Below, in pieces: positions 1 to 9,851 of a stretch of 64,000 nt of DNA. The stretch is from Methylohalomonas sp034521715 (GTDB lineage Bacteria > Pseudomonadota > Gammaproteobacteria > Methylohalomonadales > Methylohalomonadaceae). The stretch covers positions 124,001 through 188,000 of the forward strand of contig JAXHLY010000004.1 of NCBI GenBank assembly GCA_034521715.1, given 5' to 3'. The position numbers and the translations under genes are program-made. Every line of letters begins with the position of its first letter. The stretch's first letter is position 1. The notes under the pieces are model-generated. The model did no database searches. It was given only the letters and a program-made list of their open reading frames with translations, and was not told the DNA's origin.

Positions 1-32
1 GCAATTAGAGAAAACCGGACGAACAGGCGCGG

Positions 33-161
33 ATGTCGGAACTGACGACCGGGTATTATGACAGGAAAATTTCACTGCCTGCCCCCGATCCTGCCAGTGG
101 AACCGAATACGCTGAAACCGCCAGCAATCCGTTCAGGATTGTGCTGCAGGGAGAGCGATGA
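33..161 (+). CDS. Possible C-terminal end of an upstream gene
   Basis: A short open frame of about 42 codons runs from ATG 33 to TGA 159-161 and ends in the residues NPFRIVLQGER. It reads like the tail of a protein whose body lies left of the window, but a TAG at 6-8 closes the frame upstream. It would therefore need a frameshift, which is common in this assembly. No domain is visible. It may be chance. Confidence 0.25.
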   Translation: MSELTTGYYDRKISLPAPDPASGTEYAETASNPFRIVLQGER

Positions 162-672
162 AAGCTGCATGTTGAATACAACCCTGTTCATCTGCTGCGC
201 GTGATAACGTTCCTTCAACTATCCGCCTTTGTTCATATTTTTTTATTGCTGCAGTCCGGCACCAGCAAATTGTCCACTAATCTTATAATTCATGCTATTG
301 CCAGAGAGTGAAGCGATTCTAGGAAATTTTCACTGTTACCGCAAGCAATTATTAACGCCTGTTCACAAGCCGCTGGAAACAGTCCCCGCGACAGTCGCGA
401 ATGTCAAACAATTTATAATACAGGTAGTTAGGGTATGGCAAGTGGCGCGGCTATGCTTGACAATTCCGGCTTTATGCAAGCCGTCAACCAACAACGGAGT
501 TGTGCGCTGCATCATAAGCTCTCCATTCGGATTAACAGCTGTTTTTAGCTGACAAGCTTGCTTTTTTGCACCGCAATATCCAAGAATCCTGCTGGAAGAC
601 TATGCATTGTCAGTCACAGCCAGCAGGCACCGGCATGTCTGGCATATTCCATGCCAACATTGGGATCAAAAA
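162..672. other. Intergenic stretch without a recognised gene
   Basis: About 500 bases of lower GC content than the surroundings. Two short open frames (292-552 and 558-860, plus strand) have no ribosome-binding site, no recognisable motif and an improbable composition. I see no tRNA or convincing repeat here. Confidence 0.4.
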
Positions 673-690
673 GGGCGGTAAAAACCGCCC
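673..690 (-). terminator. Intrinsic terminator after the 134-aa secreted protein
   Basis: A perfect 7-bp stem (GGGCGGT / ACCGCCC) with a 4-base loop is flanked by an A run on the left. On the minus strand that gives a T run just after the stem, 26 bases past the stop of the gene at 716-1120. The short T run on the other side could make it weakly bidirectional. Confidence 0.7.
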
Positions 691-715
691 TTTCAACTGG
701 TGCGTTCAGCCGGAT

Positions 716-1120
716 TTACTCGCGGCTGTCCGGTGACACCCTGGCAATCGGGCAGGCCCCCTTGGCCTCTTCACGCAGCTTGTTCAGCTTCTGCATCAGG
801 TCCTTGCCGCTTTCCACATCGCGGAACAGGGCCCCTTTCTCACCTGCCATGCCGGCATAGCGCAGATTGGTGCTCGCGACTTCATACTCCGAAAAGGTCA
901 TTCTCGAATCGATATAATCCACCCGGCAGGTGCAGGCTGTCAGTGTTGCAACACTGGGACCGCCGTTGGAGTCCATGCAAACCATGGCAAAGCCCACGCG
1001 ATCGAATGTCGGAAAGTCGAGTTTTTCTGCGTCGACCTGATCGGCACGCTGTACAGCCTGGGCGCTGGCCAGCATCGGCATACACAACACCGCGAATAAC
1101 ACTAATTTAAGCAAATTCAT
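716..1120 (-). CDS. Small secreted hypothetical protein
   Basis: A 134-residue protein with a clear Sec signal peptide (residues 1-20, hydrophobic core LVLFAVLCMPMLASA, cleavage after ASAQA), so it is probably periplasmic. The mature part has four cysteines (two in the pair TACTC around residue 63), which could form disulfides; dsbC lies 2.3 kb away. The start is supported by GGAGAG six bases upstream of ATG 1120. I recognise no family. It is followed by an intrinsic terminator and appears monocistronic, transcribed in the same direction as waaA. Confidence 0.7.
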   Translation of the reverse strand: MNLLKLVLFAVLCMPMLASAQAVQRADQVDAEKLDFPTFDRVGFAMVCMDSNGGPSVATLTACTCRVDYIDSRMTFSEYEVASTNLRYAGMAGEKGALFRDVESGKDLMQKLNKLREEAKGACPIARVSPDSRE

Positions 1121-1246
1121 TTCTCTCTCCAGTTAGATGTATTGGATATTAACAAATCCATGACGGGCCAGCAGCCCGCTAATCTGACTATATGACCCCA
1201 TACAGGGCCCGTTAGTTCTCACGGCGGGAATGATTCCCACCCGCGG

Positions 1247-2521
1247 TCAGTTTGCGACCAGATGCTCATGCAATAGCACTACCAGTTCATCAACTCCGCC
1301 GGCATTCGACTGCACAATACCATGGCCGCATTGACCCGCTTTATAACGCAGATTGGCATTATCAATCAGCATGCACACATGTGCCGCCAGAGCAGCGCTG
1401 TCTTCAACGATCCAAGCAGCACCGGCATGGCACAGGATTTCGGCGATTTCCGTGAAATTGAAAAAGTGCGGCCCGGTCAGAATCGGGACCCCCAGGCTCG
1501 CGGCCTCGAGCATATTGTGTCCGCCCACGGGCACCAGGCTGCCACCGACAAAAGCGACATCAGCCGCCGCATAACAAACCGGCAGCTCGCCGAGCGTATC
1601 AACCAGGTAGATTGCCGTATCATCGCCAACCGGCACCCCCTCGCTACGGCGCGTCACCTTATAGCCACGGCGCCGGCACAGATCCGCAACACGGTCGAAG
1701 CGCTCGGGATGGCGCGGCGCTATCAGCAGCAGGCAATCCGGTGCCGTCGCAGACCGGCTGAAGGCATCCAGGACCAGTTTTTCCTCGCCCTCGTGGGTAC
1801 TGGCGGCAATCCATACCGGGCGGTTAACCGACAGGCCGCGGCGCAGTACTTCGGCCTGCTCGCGGACACTGTGCGGCTGCCTGATATCGAACTTCAGATT
1901 GCCGGTGACGACAGTCCGGGCCGGGTCCGAACCCAGCTCAATCAGGCGCTTGGCATCTTCGCTGCCCTGGGCGGCGATCAGGCTGATCCGATTCAGCGTC
2001 GATCGGGTCAGCGACGGGAGACGCGCATAACCAGCCGCCGAGCGGGACGACATGCGCGCATTCACCAGCACGACCGGTATACCCTGGCGATGGGCATAAT
2101 GAAACAGGTTCGGCCATATCTCGGTTTCCATGACGATCAGGATGGCCGGCTGCAGCCGCTTCAGGAACCTGCATACCGCCCAGGCTATGTCGTAGGGCAG
2201 ATAGTAATGCATGACAGCCTGACCAAACCGCTGTTGCACTGTCCGGGCCCCGGTTGGCGTCATTGTCGTGACAACGATGTCGTAGTCCGGATAGCGGTCG
2301 AGCAGGCGGTTGACCAGCGGCACCGCCGCCTGGACTTCGCCTACCGACACGGCATGTACCCAGATAACCGCCCTGCTGTGTTGTGCCGTTATAAACCCGA
2401 AACGTTCGGGCCAGCGCCGGCGGTAATCCGGGTTGCGCAGGCTTGACCAGCATAATCGCAGGACCACGAACGGCAACAGCAGGTAGGTTATTAAAGAATA
2501 AATGTGGCGCACGGGTAACAC
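1247..2521 (-). CDS. waaA: 3-deoxy-D-manno-octulosonic acid (Kdo) transferase
   Basis: A 424-residue glycosyltransferase of family GT30, of typical length. It adds Kdo from CMP-Kdo to the lipid A precursor at the inner face of the inner membrane, starting the LPS core. Visible features are an N-terminal membrane anchor (residues 8-25), the family motif RRWPERFGF (35-43), the conserved SVGE containing the catalytic glutamate (E62), METEIWPN (131-138), and C-terminal donor-site motifs including GGHNMLEAA and GPHFFNF. The gene looks complete. No other LPS genes flank it. Confidence 0.95.
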   Translation of the reverse strand: MLPVRHIYSLITYLLLPFVVLRLCWSSLRNPDYRRRWPERFGFITAQHSRAVIWVHAVSVGEVQAAVPLVNRLLDRYPDYDIVVTTMTPTGARTVQQRFGQAVMHYYLPYDIAWAVCRFLKRLQPAILIVMETEIWPNLFHYAHRQGIPVVLVNARMSSRSAAGYARLPSLTRSTLNRISLIAAQGSEDAKRLIELGSDPARTVVTGNLKFDIRQPHSVREQAEVLRRGLSVNRPVWIAASTHEGEEKLVLDAFSRSATAPDCLLLIAPRHPERFDRVADLCRRRGYKVTRRSEGVPVGDDTAIYLVDTLGELPVCYAAADVAFVGGSLVPVGGHNMLEAASLGVPILTGPHFFNFTEIAEILCHAGAAWIVEDSAALAAHVCMLIDNANLRYKAGQCGHGIVQSNAGGVDELVVLLHEHLVAN

Positions 2522-2732
2522 GGATGGCTATTATCATTTAAAGGCCGGCTGGAACCCGGCGCAGTCGGTAACGGGCCCGCCGGTAGCAGTCAGGTGGACA
2601 CGCAGATAAAACCAACTTTCATACCCGGGGTCTGAAAACATACAGGTCCCCGCTCTGCCGGCAGGCCTTTGTCGCATCGGGGCTTGTTCACTGGTGTAGC
2701 ACTAATAAAGCATTATATCACGGATACTTAGA

Positions 2733-3494
2733 ATGCGTTTCAAAGTCAGGATGCTATTGTTAGCGGGTTTCCTGCTGCCATTCCCCGTGCTGAGTGCGGG
2801 ACCGGTATTTCCGGCACCATTCGAAGCGGAATATAGTCTGTACAGCAAGGGCCTGAAAGTCGCGCACATCAAGCGTGTTTTCAGGTCTCTGGAGGATGGC
2901 AGCTATATATATGAGTCACACAGCCATCCGGTAGGCCTGCTGGCAGTGTTCCGTGATGACCGGATTGTCGAACGCAGTCACTGGCAACAGAGCGAAAACG
3001 GTTTTCGGCCCATCAAATATATTTATGAACACAGCGGCAGCAAAAAGAATCGTGATGTGAAGATCGATTTTGACTGGGACAAGGGCAAAGTCCGGATGCA
3101 GGTGAACGATAATCACTGGCAGATGGACCTGGAAACCGGGACTCTCGACAAGATGCTTTATCAGCTCGCCGTTATGCGGGATTTAAAACATGGCCGGGAA
3201 AAGTTCAGTTACCGCATCGCAGATGGCGGCAAGATGAAATCCTACAACTTCGAGGCACTGGATCACGAATCTGTTGAAACACCCTACGGTAATTTCGAGG
3301 CGCTGAAAGTTGAACGCTTCAGGGATGATCGTGAGCGTGAAACCATTTTCTGGTGTGTACAGGAACTGGATTATCTGCCCGTCAAGGTCGTCAATATTGA
3401 GCCTGACGGACTGCAAACAATGGCATTACTGGAATCCTATACTTCTCTGCCCGATACGGTACCGTCAACCGTCACCGTTGAGAATCGCGAGTAA
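2733..3494 (+). CDS. DUF3108 domain periplasmic protein
   Basis: A 253-residue protein with a signal peptide (residues 1-22, ending VLSAG) followed by a DUF3108 domain. The family hallmarks are the opening PFEAEYSLYSKGLKVA, the GKMKSYNFEAL strand and the late FWCVQELDYLPVKV motif. The molecular role of the family is not established, and it is widespread in Gram-negative bacteria as a predicted periplasmic beta-rich protein. Its 3' end overlaps the end of the convergent dsbC gene by 30 bases. Confidence 0.85.
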   Translation: MRFKVRMLLLAGFLLPFPVLSAGPVFPAPFEAEYSLYSKGLKVAHIKRVFRSLEDGSYIYESHSHPVGLLAVFRDDRIVERSHWQQSENGFRPIKYIYEHSGSKKNRDVKIDFDWDKGKVRMQVNDNHWQMDLETGTLDKMLYQLAVMRDLKHGREKFSYRIADGGKMKSYNFEALDHESVETPYGNFEALKVERFRDDRERETIFWCVQELDYLPVKVVNIEPDGLQTMALLESYTSLPDTVPSTVTVENRE

Positions 3495-4181
3495 TTCCTC
3501 CGGCGGCACATATCCCGGCAGTGAGCGGCCATTTTCCAGATAGATGGCCGGCGTACCGCGTATACCCATTTTCCGGCCAATCTCATACTGGGCCGCGACA
3601 GGATTATCACAGGGTTTCGTCTCGATTTTCTTTCCCTGTTTGGCCTGCGTCAGGGCCGATTTGCGATCAGCCGAACACCAGACGGACTCCATCTCGTGAA
3701 ATGTATCCGATTCCAGACCGGCGCGTGGATAGGCCAGATAACGTACCTCGACACCCTGTTCCACCAACGAAGGCACATCCTGGTGCAGCTTGCGGCAATA
3801 ACCACAGTCGATATCCGTAAACACATAGATCACGTGATCACTTTTGCCATTGGAAAACCGGATCATTTCATCTCTCGGCAAATCGGCCAGCAGCTTTTGG
3901 CGCATCTGCGCACGTACGCTCTGCGTCATATTTGTCTGGTTTTCAAGGTCCAGCAACTCCCCACGCAACATATAGCGGCCATCGGGAGTCATATATATCA
4001 CCTCGGTGCCAAGTACGACTTCATAGAGCCCGTCAACGTCCGCCGGGCGGATACGTGTCACTTCAAGGTCCGGGGCAATGAGTTCAATGCTCTGCCGGAT
4101 ATTCTTCTCAGGACTGCCGGTATCAGCGGCCTGTACAGCCAGACTACCCATAACCATCAGGGTCAAAACAATCCAACGCAT
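3465..4181 (-). CDS. dsbC: Thiol:disulfide interchange protein DsbC
   Basis: A 238-residue periplasmic disulfide isomerase. It has a signal peptide (MRWIVLTLMVMGSLAVQA), an N-terminal dimerisation domain starting around SIELIAPDLEVTRI, and a thioredoxin-fold domain with the active-site CGYC in DIDCGYCRKLH and the cis-proline loop GTPAIYL. CGYC is the classic DsbC site. The start at 4181 is preferred over the longer frame from 4193 because GGAGG lies five bases before it. It converges on the DUF3108 gene with a 30-base overlap. DsbG is less likely given the CGYC motif. Confidence 0.93.
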   Translation of the reverse strand: MRWIVLTLMVMGSLAVQAADTGSPEKNIRQSIELIAPDLEVTRIRPADVDGLYEVVLGTEVIYMTPDGRYMLRGELLDLENQTNMTQSVRAQMRQKLLADLPRDEMIRFSNGKSDHVIYVFTDIDCGYCRKLHQDVPSLVEQGVEVRYLAYPRAGLESDTFHEMESVWCSADRKSALTQAKQGKKIETKPCDNPVAAQYEIGRKMGIRGTPAIYLENGRSLPGYVPPEELLAILNGDG

Positions 4182-4315
4182 GTATACCTCCATTGACGGA
4201 TCGCGCCACGGACCAACTATACTTGGCTAGCCGCGGTCGTTAACATGTTATCAGACTCCGGGCGGCGCGACTCGTTCCGGGGGTGTTTTTTGCTACTCAA
4301 TGGAGCCGTTCGCCG

Positions 4316-6118
4316 ATGGCACGTGTTGGCAAGGCCGGTCATGCCAGTCATCCGCAGAAACTCAGCCTGGATTACCTGCTGGCATCTCTGGTCGCCGACG
4401 GGCTCATTAGTGACCAGCGCCAGCAACAATTGCAGCGCCGCCGCAGCCGTAGCGATGTGCCCGGTGCCGATCTGCACCCGCTGGTCATTATTGCCGAGCA
4501 GGGCTGGCAGAGTGCCGGCAGTCCGTCCTTCCCGCTGACCCTGGAATACCTGACCCGCTGGCTGGCGGAGCACAGCAACCTGCCTACCTGCGCATCGACC
4601 CGTTGAAAATCAGCGTTGAAAAAGTCACAGGCATTGTGTCCCAGGCCTATGCCAGCAATCTGGGCATCCTGCCGGTCGATGTCAATGAGGAAAGCCTGAC
4701 CGTTGCCACCGCCGAACCCTACATCGACGATTGGGAACACGAACTAGGCCGGATCGCCCGCCTGAAAATCCGGCGGGTTGTTGCCAACCCCCGCGACATA
4801 GAACGTTACCTGAAAGAATTCTACGGCGTCAGCCGTTCAATCAAGGGGGCTACAAGCAGCAACCAGCAGCGCCGTTCATCGATCCAGAATTTTGAACAGC
4901 TGATTGAAATCGGCAAGACCGGTGAACCCGATGCCAACGACAGCCACGTGGTCAGCATTGTTGACTGGATGTTGCAGTATGCCTTCGAGCAACGTGCCAG
5001 CGATATCCATATCGAACCCCGCCGTGACAAGGCCAATATCAAATTCCGCATAGACGGTGTCCTGCATCTCGTGCATGAGCTGCCAATGAGTATCACGGCG
5101 GCGGTCGCAAGCCGTCTGAAGACACTCGGGCGGATGGATATTACCGACAAACGCCGGCCACAGGATACGGGCCGCATCAAGACCAAGTCCCCGGACGGCA
5201 GCGAAATCGAAATGCGATTGTCGTCGATGCCGACCGCCTTCGGCGAAAAAATCGTACTTCGCATCTTTAATCCGGAGATGCTGACCAAACGTTTCGAGGA
5301 TCTCGGCTTCGGACGCTATGAGCTGCGCTGCTGGCAGTCCATGGTCAGCCAGCCCTATGGCATTGTGCTGGTTACGGGACCTACGGGCTCGGGCAAAACC
5401 ACGACGCTTTACTCGGCACTCAAGCAACTGGCCAGGCCCGAGATCAATATCTGCACAATTGAAGATCCCATCGAAATGGTGGATTCGCAGTTCAACCAAA
5501 TGCAGGTCCAGAGTGCCATCAATGTCGATTTCGCTACCGGTGTACGCACACTGCTGCGCCAGGACCCCGACATCATCATGGTCGGCGAAATCCGTGACCG
5601 GGAGACCGCCAATATGGCAATCCAGGCGGCTCTGACCGGTCACCTCGTGTTCTCGACACTGCACACCAATGATGCGCCTTCCGCCGTCACGCGGCTCATC
5701 GACATAGGTGTGCAGCCGTTCCTCGATCAATGCCGCCCTGCTGGGCGTTGTGGCCCAGCGCCTGATCAGAACTCTGTGCCCGCACTGCAAACAGGCCGGT
5801 ATTATCGACGAACCCGCGTGGCGCGCACTGACAGCGGGAGTCAGGCTGAAACTGCCGGAAGGCGCCTGCCGTCCCGTCGGCTGTGATGAATGCCGCTTCA
5901 CCGGCTACCTGGGGCGCAGCGGTCTGTATGAGATGCTGTTGCTGGATAATACATTGCGCAATCTGATCAACAGCAATACGGAGCTCGATGTATTGCGCGA
6001 GGCCACGCTGAAATCGGGCATGCGCCCGCTACGCATCAGCGGCGCCCAGAAAATCGCTGCGGGACTGACGACGCTGGAAGAAGTCTATGCCGTGATCCCG
6101 CCCGTGCAGGATGGCTGA
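4316..6118 (+). CDS. GspE/PilB-family secretion/pilus ATPase (frameshifted)
   Basis: An assembly ATPase of the GspE/PulE/PilB family, about 600 residues, split over three frames. The N-domain (4316 to about 4588) ends in LPT where the family motif LPYLRIDPLKI is recovered by restoring one base near 4588. The main part (4603 to about 5720) has Walker A GPTGSGKTTT and the Walker B/Asp box DPDIIMVGEIRDRETA. A second indel near 5722 leads to the C-terminal zinc motif (CPHC and CDEC) at 5708-6118. GGAG lies 11 bases before ATG 4316. No other type II secretion or pilus gene is adjacent, so the partner system is unknown. Confidence 0.85.
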
Positions 6119-6148
6119 CAGGTACAGCCTGACGCTGGATAAAAAAAT

Positions 6149-6165
6149 GGGCCATTCCATGGCCC
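6149..6165 (-). terminator. Intrinsic terminator after the molybdopterin oxidoreductase
   Basis: A 7-bp stem (GGGCCAT / ATGGCCC) with a 3-base loop is preceded on the plus strand by seven A residues (6141-6147), giving a T tract on the minus strand. It lies 38 bases beyond the stop of the gene at 6203-8341. Confidence 0.75.
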
Positions 6166-6202
6166 GGGATCTGGATCAAATGAAACGGTTCTTAACGGGG
6201 AG

Positions 6203-8341
6203 TCAAGATGCAGCTTCCACCTGTACCAGATTATCCGAAAAGCTCGGTGCGTGGCCCATGTTGACGAACTCGGCCGAGCTGATGATGTTGACCGTGCCCT
6301 TGTTCAGCTGGCGCCAGTAACCCAGCGTCGCGACAATAACACCCGGATTCACATCATCCGTCACACGGGCCGCACCCTCGAAAGCACCACGATCGTTATA
6401 GACCCTGATCGGGTCGCCTTCCCGGACACCGCGCGGTTCGGCATCAGCGGGGTTTATGAGTACAAACTGTTCGCCCTGGCCCTTGATCTTGTTGTCCATG
6501 TTGGCGTAACAGGAATTGAGAAAGCCATGACTCTTGGGCGAGACGATATTGAGCGGATATTTTTTCGCCAGTTCAGGATTGGTCGCCGGGCTTTCGCGCG
6601 ACGGCACATAGTCCGGCAACATATCCAGCGGCTCGCCCGGCTGGAAATCATCGTACATCTGCCGGAACGGGCCGGCGACAAAATTTCCCTGCGCGGCCGT
6701 TTCCGACTTGAACTCGCACTTACCCGACGGCGTCGGGAAATTGCCTTCCTTGTGCGGCGCCCGGGTATCCGCCGTACCCAGCGTCAAATGGGCGTAGCCG
6801 TGCTTGCGCAGGTAATCGAGATCAATGCCGTCACAGGCCGGTGAATCCCAGTCGACATAATTTTCCAGGCATTCGCTGTCGGACCATTTGAACTGTTCTT
6901 CCTCGAAGCCCATACGCGCGGCCAGGCGCCGGAAGATTTCATTATTCGGTACCGCCTCGCCCGGCGGCTCCACCGACTTGGCATTGTAGGTCAGGTAATT
7001 GTGACCCCAGGAAAGAATAATGTCCTCCAGCTCGGCACCCATGGCGGCCGGCAGGACGATATCGGCATATGACGCCGTATCGGAAATGAAGTGCTCGGCC
7101 GACACCAGGAACAGGTCGTCACGCATCAGCCCCTCGACGATCTTGTCGCACTCCGGCGCCTGGGTGACCGGATTGGAATTCCAGCACATCATCGACTTGA
7201 TCGGCGGATCCAGTTTCATTTCACCGTTGAGTGCGCGGCCGATCTGCAGATTGTTCACGACCCGCGTGCCTTTCGGGATGAGATCGGGGCGGCAGATCAC
7301 ATCGAATTTATAAGGGTGTTCCCACACCGGCATCTGCATCATGCCACCACCGACATCACGCCAGGCCCCGGTCAACGCCGGCAGGCAGCAGGCGGCGCGG
7401 ATGGTCTGGCCGCCGCCGTAATGCCGTTCCAGGGCCACGCCGATGCGTATCGCGGCTGGTTTGGTAGTCGCATATTCACGCGCGAACTGGCGGATATCGG
7501 CAGCCGGAATACCGGTAATTTCTTCAGCCCATTCCGGTGAACGCTTTTTGGCACGTTCGGCCAGCTCATCAAAACCGAGCGTGTAATTGTCAACGTAATC
7601 CTTGTCGATCAAGTCTTCTTCGATGATCGTATGGATTAGCGCCATCGCCAGCGCGCCGTCGGTACCCGGCTTGGGTGCGATATGCCAGTCGGCCTGGGCC
7701 GCGGTCTTCGAGCGGTAGGCATCGATAACAACCACCTTGGCGCCCTTTTTATGGGCATCCTGAACGATATGCCAGTGATGCAGGTTGGTGCTGACCGAGT
7801 TACAGGCCCAGATAACGATGTACTTCGAATGAACGAAGCTTTCCGGATCCATGCCGCCGCTCGGACCATGGGTCAGCAGCCAGGCGGTCGCCGAACCCTC
7901 GCCGCAGAAAGTGCGTTCGCACACCGTGGCACCGAGGCGGTTAAAGAATGCATCACCGCCGTTCAGGCCATGCACCAGGCCCTGATGGCCGAGATAGCTG
8001 TAAGGAATGATCGCCTGCGGTCCGTATTCCTTGATAATGGCCTGCCAGTGATCGGTGATTTCATCCAGTGCCTCATCCCACGTAATGCGCTCGAACTGCT
8101 TGCTGCCCTTGGGACCGGTACGGCGCAGCGGATACAACACGCGATCGGGATGATAATGACGCTTTTCGTAATCCTTGAGTTTGACGCACAGCCCACCGCG
8201 CGTCATCGGGTGATCCGGATTGCCCCTGACGCCGACAACCTTGCCGTCGGCGATATCGAAAATCATGGCGCACGTGTCCGGGCAATCATGGGGACAACCG
8301 CCAAAGGCCTGAGTGGTATTCTTACCTAATTGTGCAGACAT
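6203..8341 (-). CDS. Molybdopterin-dependent oxidoreductase with one [4Fe-4S] cluster
   Basis: A 712-residue member of the DMSO-reductase/formate-dehydrogenase superfamily. The N-terminus carries the cluster ligands C16, C20, C24 (GCPHDCPDTC) and C52 (GGLCVK). It continues with the family's molybdopterin-binding domains (RITWDEALDEI, GALAMALIHTI) and a C-terminal dinucleotide-binding domain (NPADAEPRGVREGDPIRVYND). There is no Tat signal, so it is probably cytoplasmic. The substrate cannot be read from sequence; the CPHDCPDTC subgroup includes many uncharacterised oxidoreductases. No electron-transfer subunit or cofactor gene is adjacent. The gene is intact. Confidence 0.9.
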   Translation of the reverse strand: MSAQLGKNTTQAFGGCPHDCPDTCAMIFDIADGKVVGVRGNPDHPMTRGGLCVKLKDYEKRHYHPDRVLYPLRRTGPKGSKQFERITWDEALDEITDHWQAIIKEYGPQAIIPYSYLGHQGLVHGLNGGDAFFNRLGATVCERTFCGEGSATAWLLTHGPSGGMDPESFVHSKYIVIWACNSVSTNLHHWHIVQDAHKKGAKVVVIDAYRSKTAAQADWHIAPKPGTDGALAMALIHTIIEEDLIDKDYVDNYTLGFDELAERAKKRSPEWAEEITGIPAADIRQFAREYATTKPAAIRIGVALERHYGGGQTIRAACCLPALTGAWRDVGGGMMQMPVWEHPYKFDVICRPDLIPKGTRVVNNLQIGRALNGEMKLDPPIKSMMCWNSNPVTQAPECDKIVEGLMRDDLFLVSAEHFISDTASYADIVLPAAMGAELEDIILSWGHNYLTYNAKSVEPPGEAVPNNEIFRRLAARMGFEEEQFKWSDSECLENYVDWDSPACDGIDLDYLRKHGYAHLTLGTADTRAPHKEGNFPTPSGKCEFKSETAAQGNFVAGPFRQMYDDFQPGEPLDMLPDYVPSRESPATNPELAKKYPLNIVSPKSHGFLNSCYANMDNKIKGQGEQFVLINPADAEPRGVREGDPIRVYNDRGAFEGAARVTDDVNPGVIVATLGYWRQLNKGTVNIISSAEFVNMGHAPSFSDNLVQVEAAS

Positions 8342-8593
8342 CTAATAGTTACTCCCCTGCTCAGCGTTTTTATGTAGCGTTAATCTAGCAATCGGAAAGC
8401 GACGCAGTGCCTGCCCGTCCTTTCTCCAGGGCCACCGGATTCCGGGTTATTTTGCGTCAGACCGGGTGCTCGCCTGATTATAGCGAAACTGAAGCGCAAA
8501 ACAGAATAAGTCTTATCTATATGTTTTTATTGAATTTATTGTTGAGAATCCATGTTATCCCGCGGACCCGGCCAATGGCTGGCGCGCGACCCC

Positions 8594-9486
8594 TCAACCG
8601 CGGGGGTGGTGCCGGGCGTGGAGCTGCTTGAGGCGTTCCCGCGCCACATGGGTATAGATCTGGGTGGTGGAAATATCGCTGTGGCCGAGCAGCATCTGCA
8701 CGACGCGCAGATCGGCGCCGTGATTGAGCAGGTGGGTGGCAAAGGCGTGGCGCAGCACATGCGGTGACAGGGGTTTATTGATGCCCGCGATCACAGTGTA
8801 ACGCCGGATCAGGTACCAGAATGCCTGCCGTGTCATGGCACCGCCACGGCGTGTCGGGAACAGGGCGTCGGTCTGCCGGCCGTGCAGCAGCCCGGGGCGC
8901 CCGTCCCGGAGATAGTCCTGCAGCCAATTGAGCGCCTCCTCGCCCAGCGGTACCAGCCGTTCCTTGTTGCCCTTGCCGGTGACCCTGACCACGCCCTGGC
9001 GCAGATTGACCTGGCCGATCTGCAGGCCGATCAGCTCGGACACCCGCAGGCCGGTGGCATAGAGAATCTCGAGCATGGCACGATCGCGCAGGCCAAGCGC
9101 AGATTCGGTATCCGGCGCATCCAGCAGGGCCTCGACTTCGGCCTCGGTCAGCGACTTCGGCAGCGACCGGCCCAGCCGGGGGGCCTCGATACGGGCGGTG
9201 GATCGGCCTGGATCCGCCCCTCACGCAGCAGCCAGGCATAGAACCGGCGCAGGCTGGATAGCCTGCGGGCGGCGGTGCGCACCGAACCGGCGTGCAGTTC
9301 CGCCAGGTAACCCAGCAGATCGCCGGCGCCGGCCTGCTCGAGGGTCAGGGCATTGTGCTGCTGCAGCCAGCGCTGGCAGTGACGCAAATCGGTCCGGTAA
9401 GCGGCGAGGGTATTGTCGCTCAGGCCCTGTTCCAGCCACAGGGCATCGAGAAAGCGGTCGATGATCGTGTCAGCTGTTTCGCTCAC
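8594..9486 (-). CDS. xerD: Tyrosine recombinase XerD (one frameshift)
   Basis: The site-specific recombinase that, with XerC, resolves chromosome dimers at dif. The N-terminal SAM-like domain is in one frame (9486 down to about 9205) and the catalytic domain in another (about 9200 down to 8594). Restoring one base near 9200 recreates the conserved hinge DPTARIEAPRLGRSLPKSL and gives 297 residues, the usual XerD length. Catalytic residues are visible in ATGLRVSELIGL (Arg), HVLRHAFATHLL (His-x-x-Arg) and the terminal tyrosine in ISTTQIYTHV. The single indel looks like a sequence error. Confidence 0.92.
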
Positions 9487-9507
9487 AACACATCCTGGTC
9501 AGGTAGT

Positions 9508-9725
9508 CAGGATTTCTCCCTGCGGTCGAAATGACAGCGTTATCCGGCTCGATGCATACAACCAACTTTGAATGTCATTCCGGGCGCAGCGAAAAAATCT
9601 ATCAATGCCTTTTCGCTACAGGATTTCTCCCTGCGCTCGAAATGACAGTGGTGCCCCGGTTACAGTGGTGCGCCGGTTCGATGATACAGCATTGAATGTC
9701 ATTTCGAGCGCAGCGAGAAATCTTA
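9508..9725. repeat. Cluster of four palindromic intergenic repeat arms
   Basis: The interval between xerD and rplS holds alternating arms of a dispersed palindromic element. CAGGATTTCTCCCTGCG appears near 9508 and 9619, followed each time by CTCGAAATGACA or GTCGAAATGACA. The inverse, GTCATTTCGAGCGCAGCG or its variant, appears near 9573 and 9696, followed by AAATCT. The arms pair with each other to form long hairpins. A relative sits at 48893-48977. This is a REP/BIME-like non-coding repeat. Confidence 0.75.
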
Positions 9726-9748
9726 ATACCACTTTTCACAAATGAAAA

Positions 9749-9793
9749 AGCCCCGCCGGACCCGGTTCATGATAACCGGCCCGTGGCGGGGCT
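9749..9793 (-). terminator. Terminator of the rpsP-rimM-trmD-rplS operon
   Basis: A 9-bp outer stem (AGCCCCGCC / GGCGGGGCT) encloses a second 6-bp stem (CCGGTT / AACCGG). The A run at 9745-9748 becomes a short T run on the minus strand. It lies about 60 bases after the rplS stop. Confidence 0.75.
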
Positions 9794-9851
9794 GGATAGG
9801 AATCTGGCAGTGCAGTCCGGATGTGGCAACGCCCGCATCCGCGATACCGGA

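Noticed and set aside
292..860. Two plus-strand open frames at the left end
   Set aside because: No ribosome-binding site or domain, and the second overlaps the 134-aa secreted protein gene.
1322..2446. A 374-codon plus-strand open frame opposite waaA
   Set aside because: It is a shadow of the unmistakable Kdo transferase gene.
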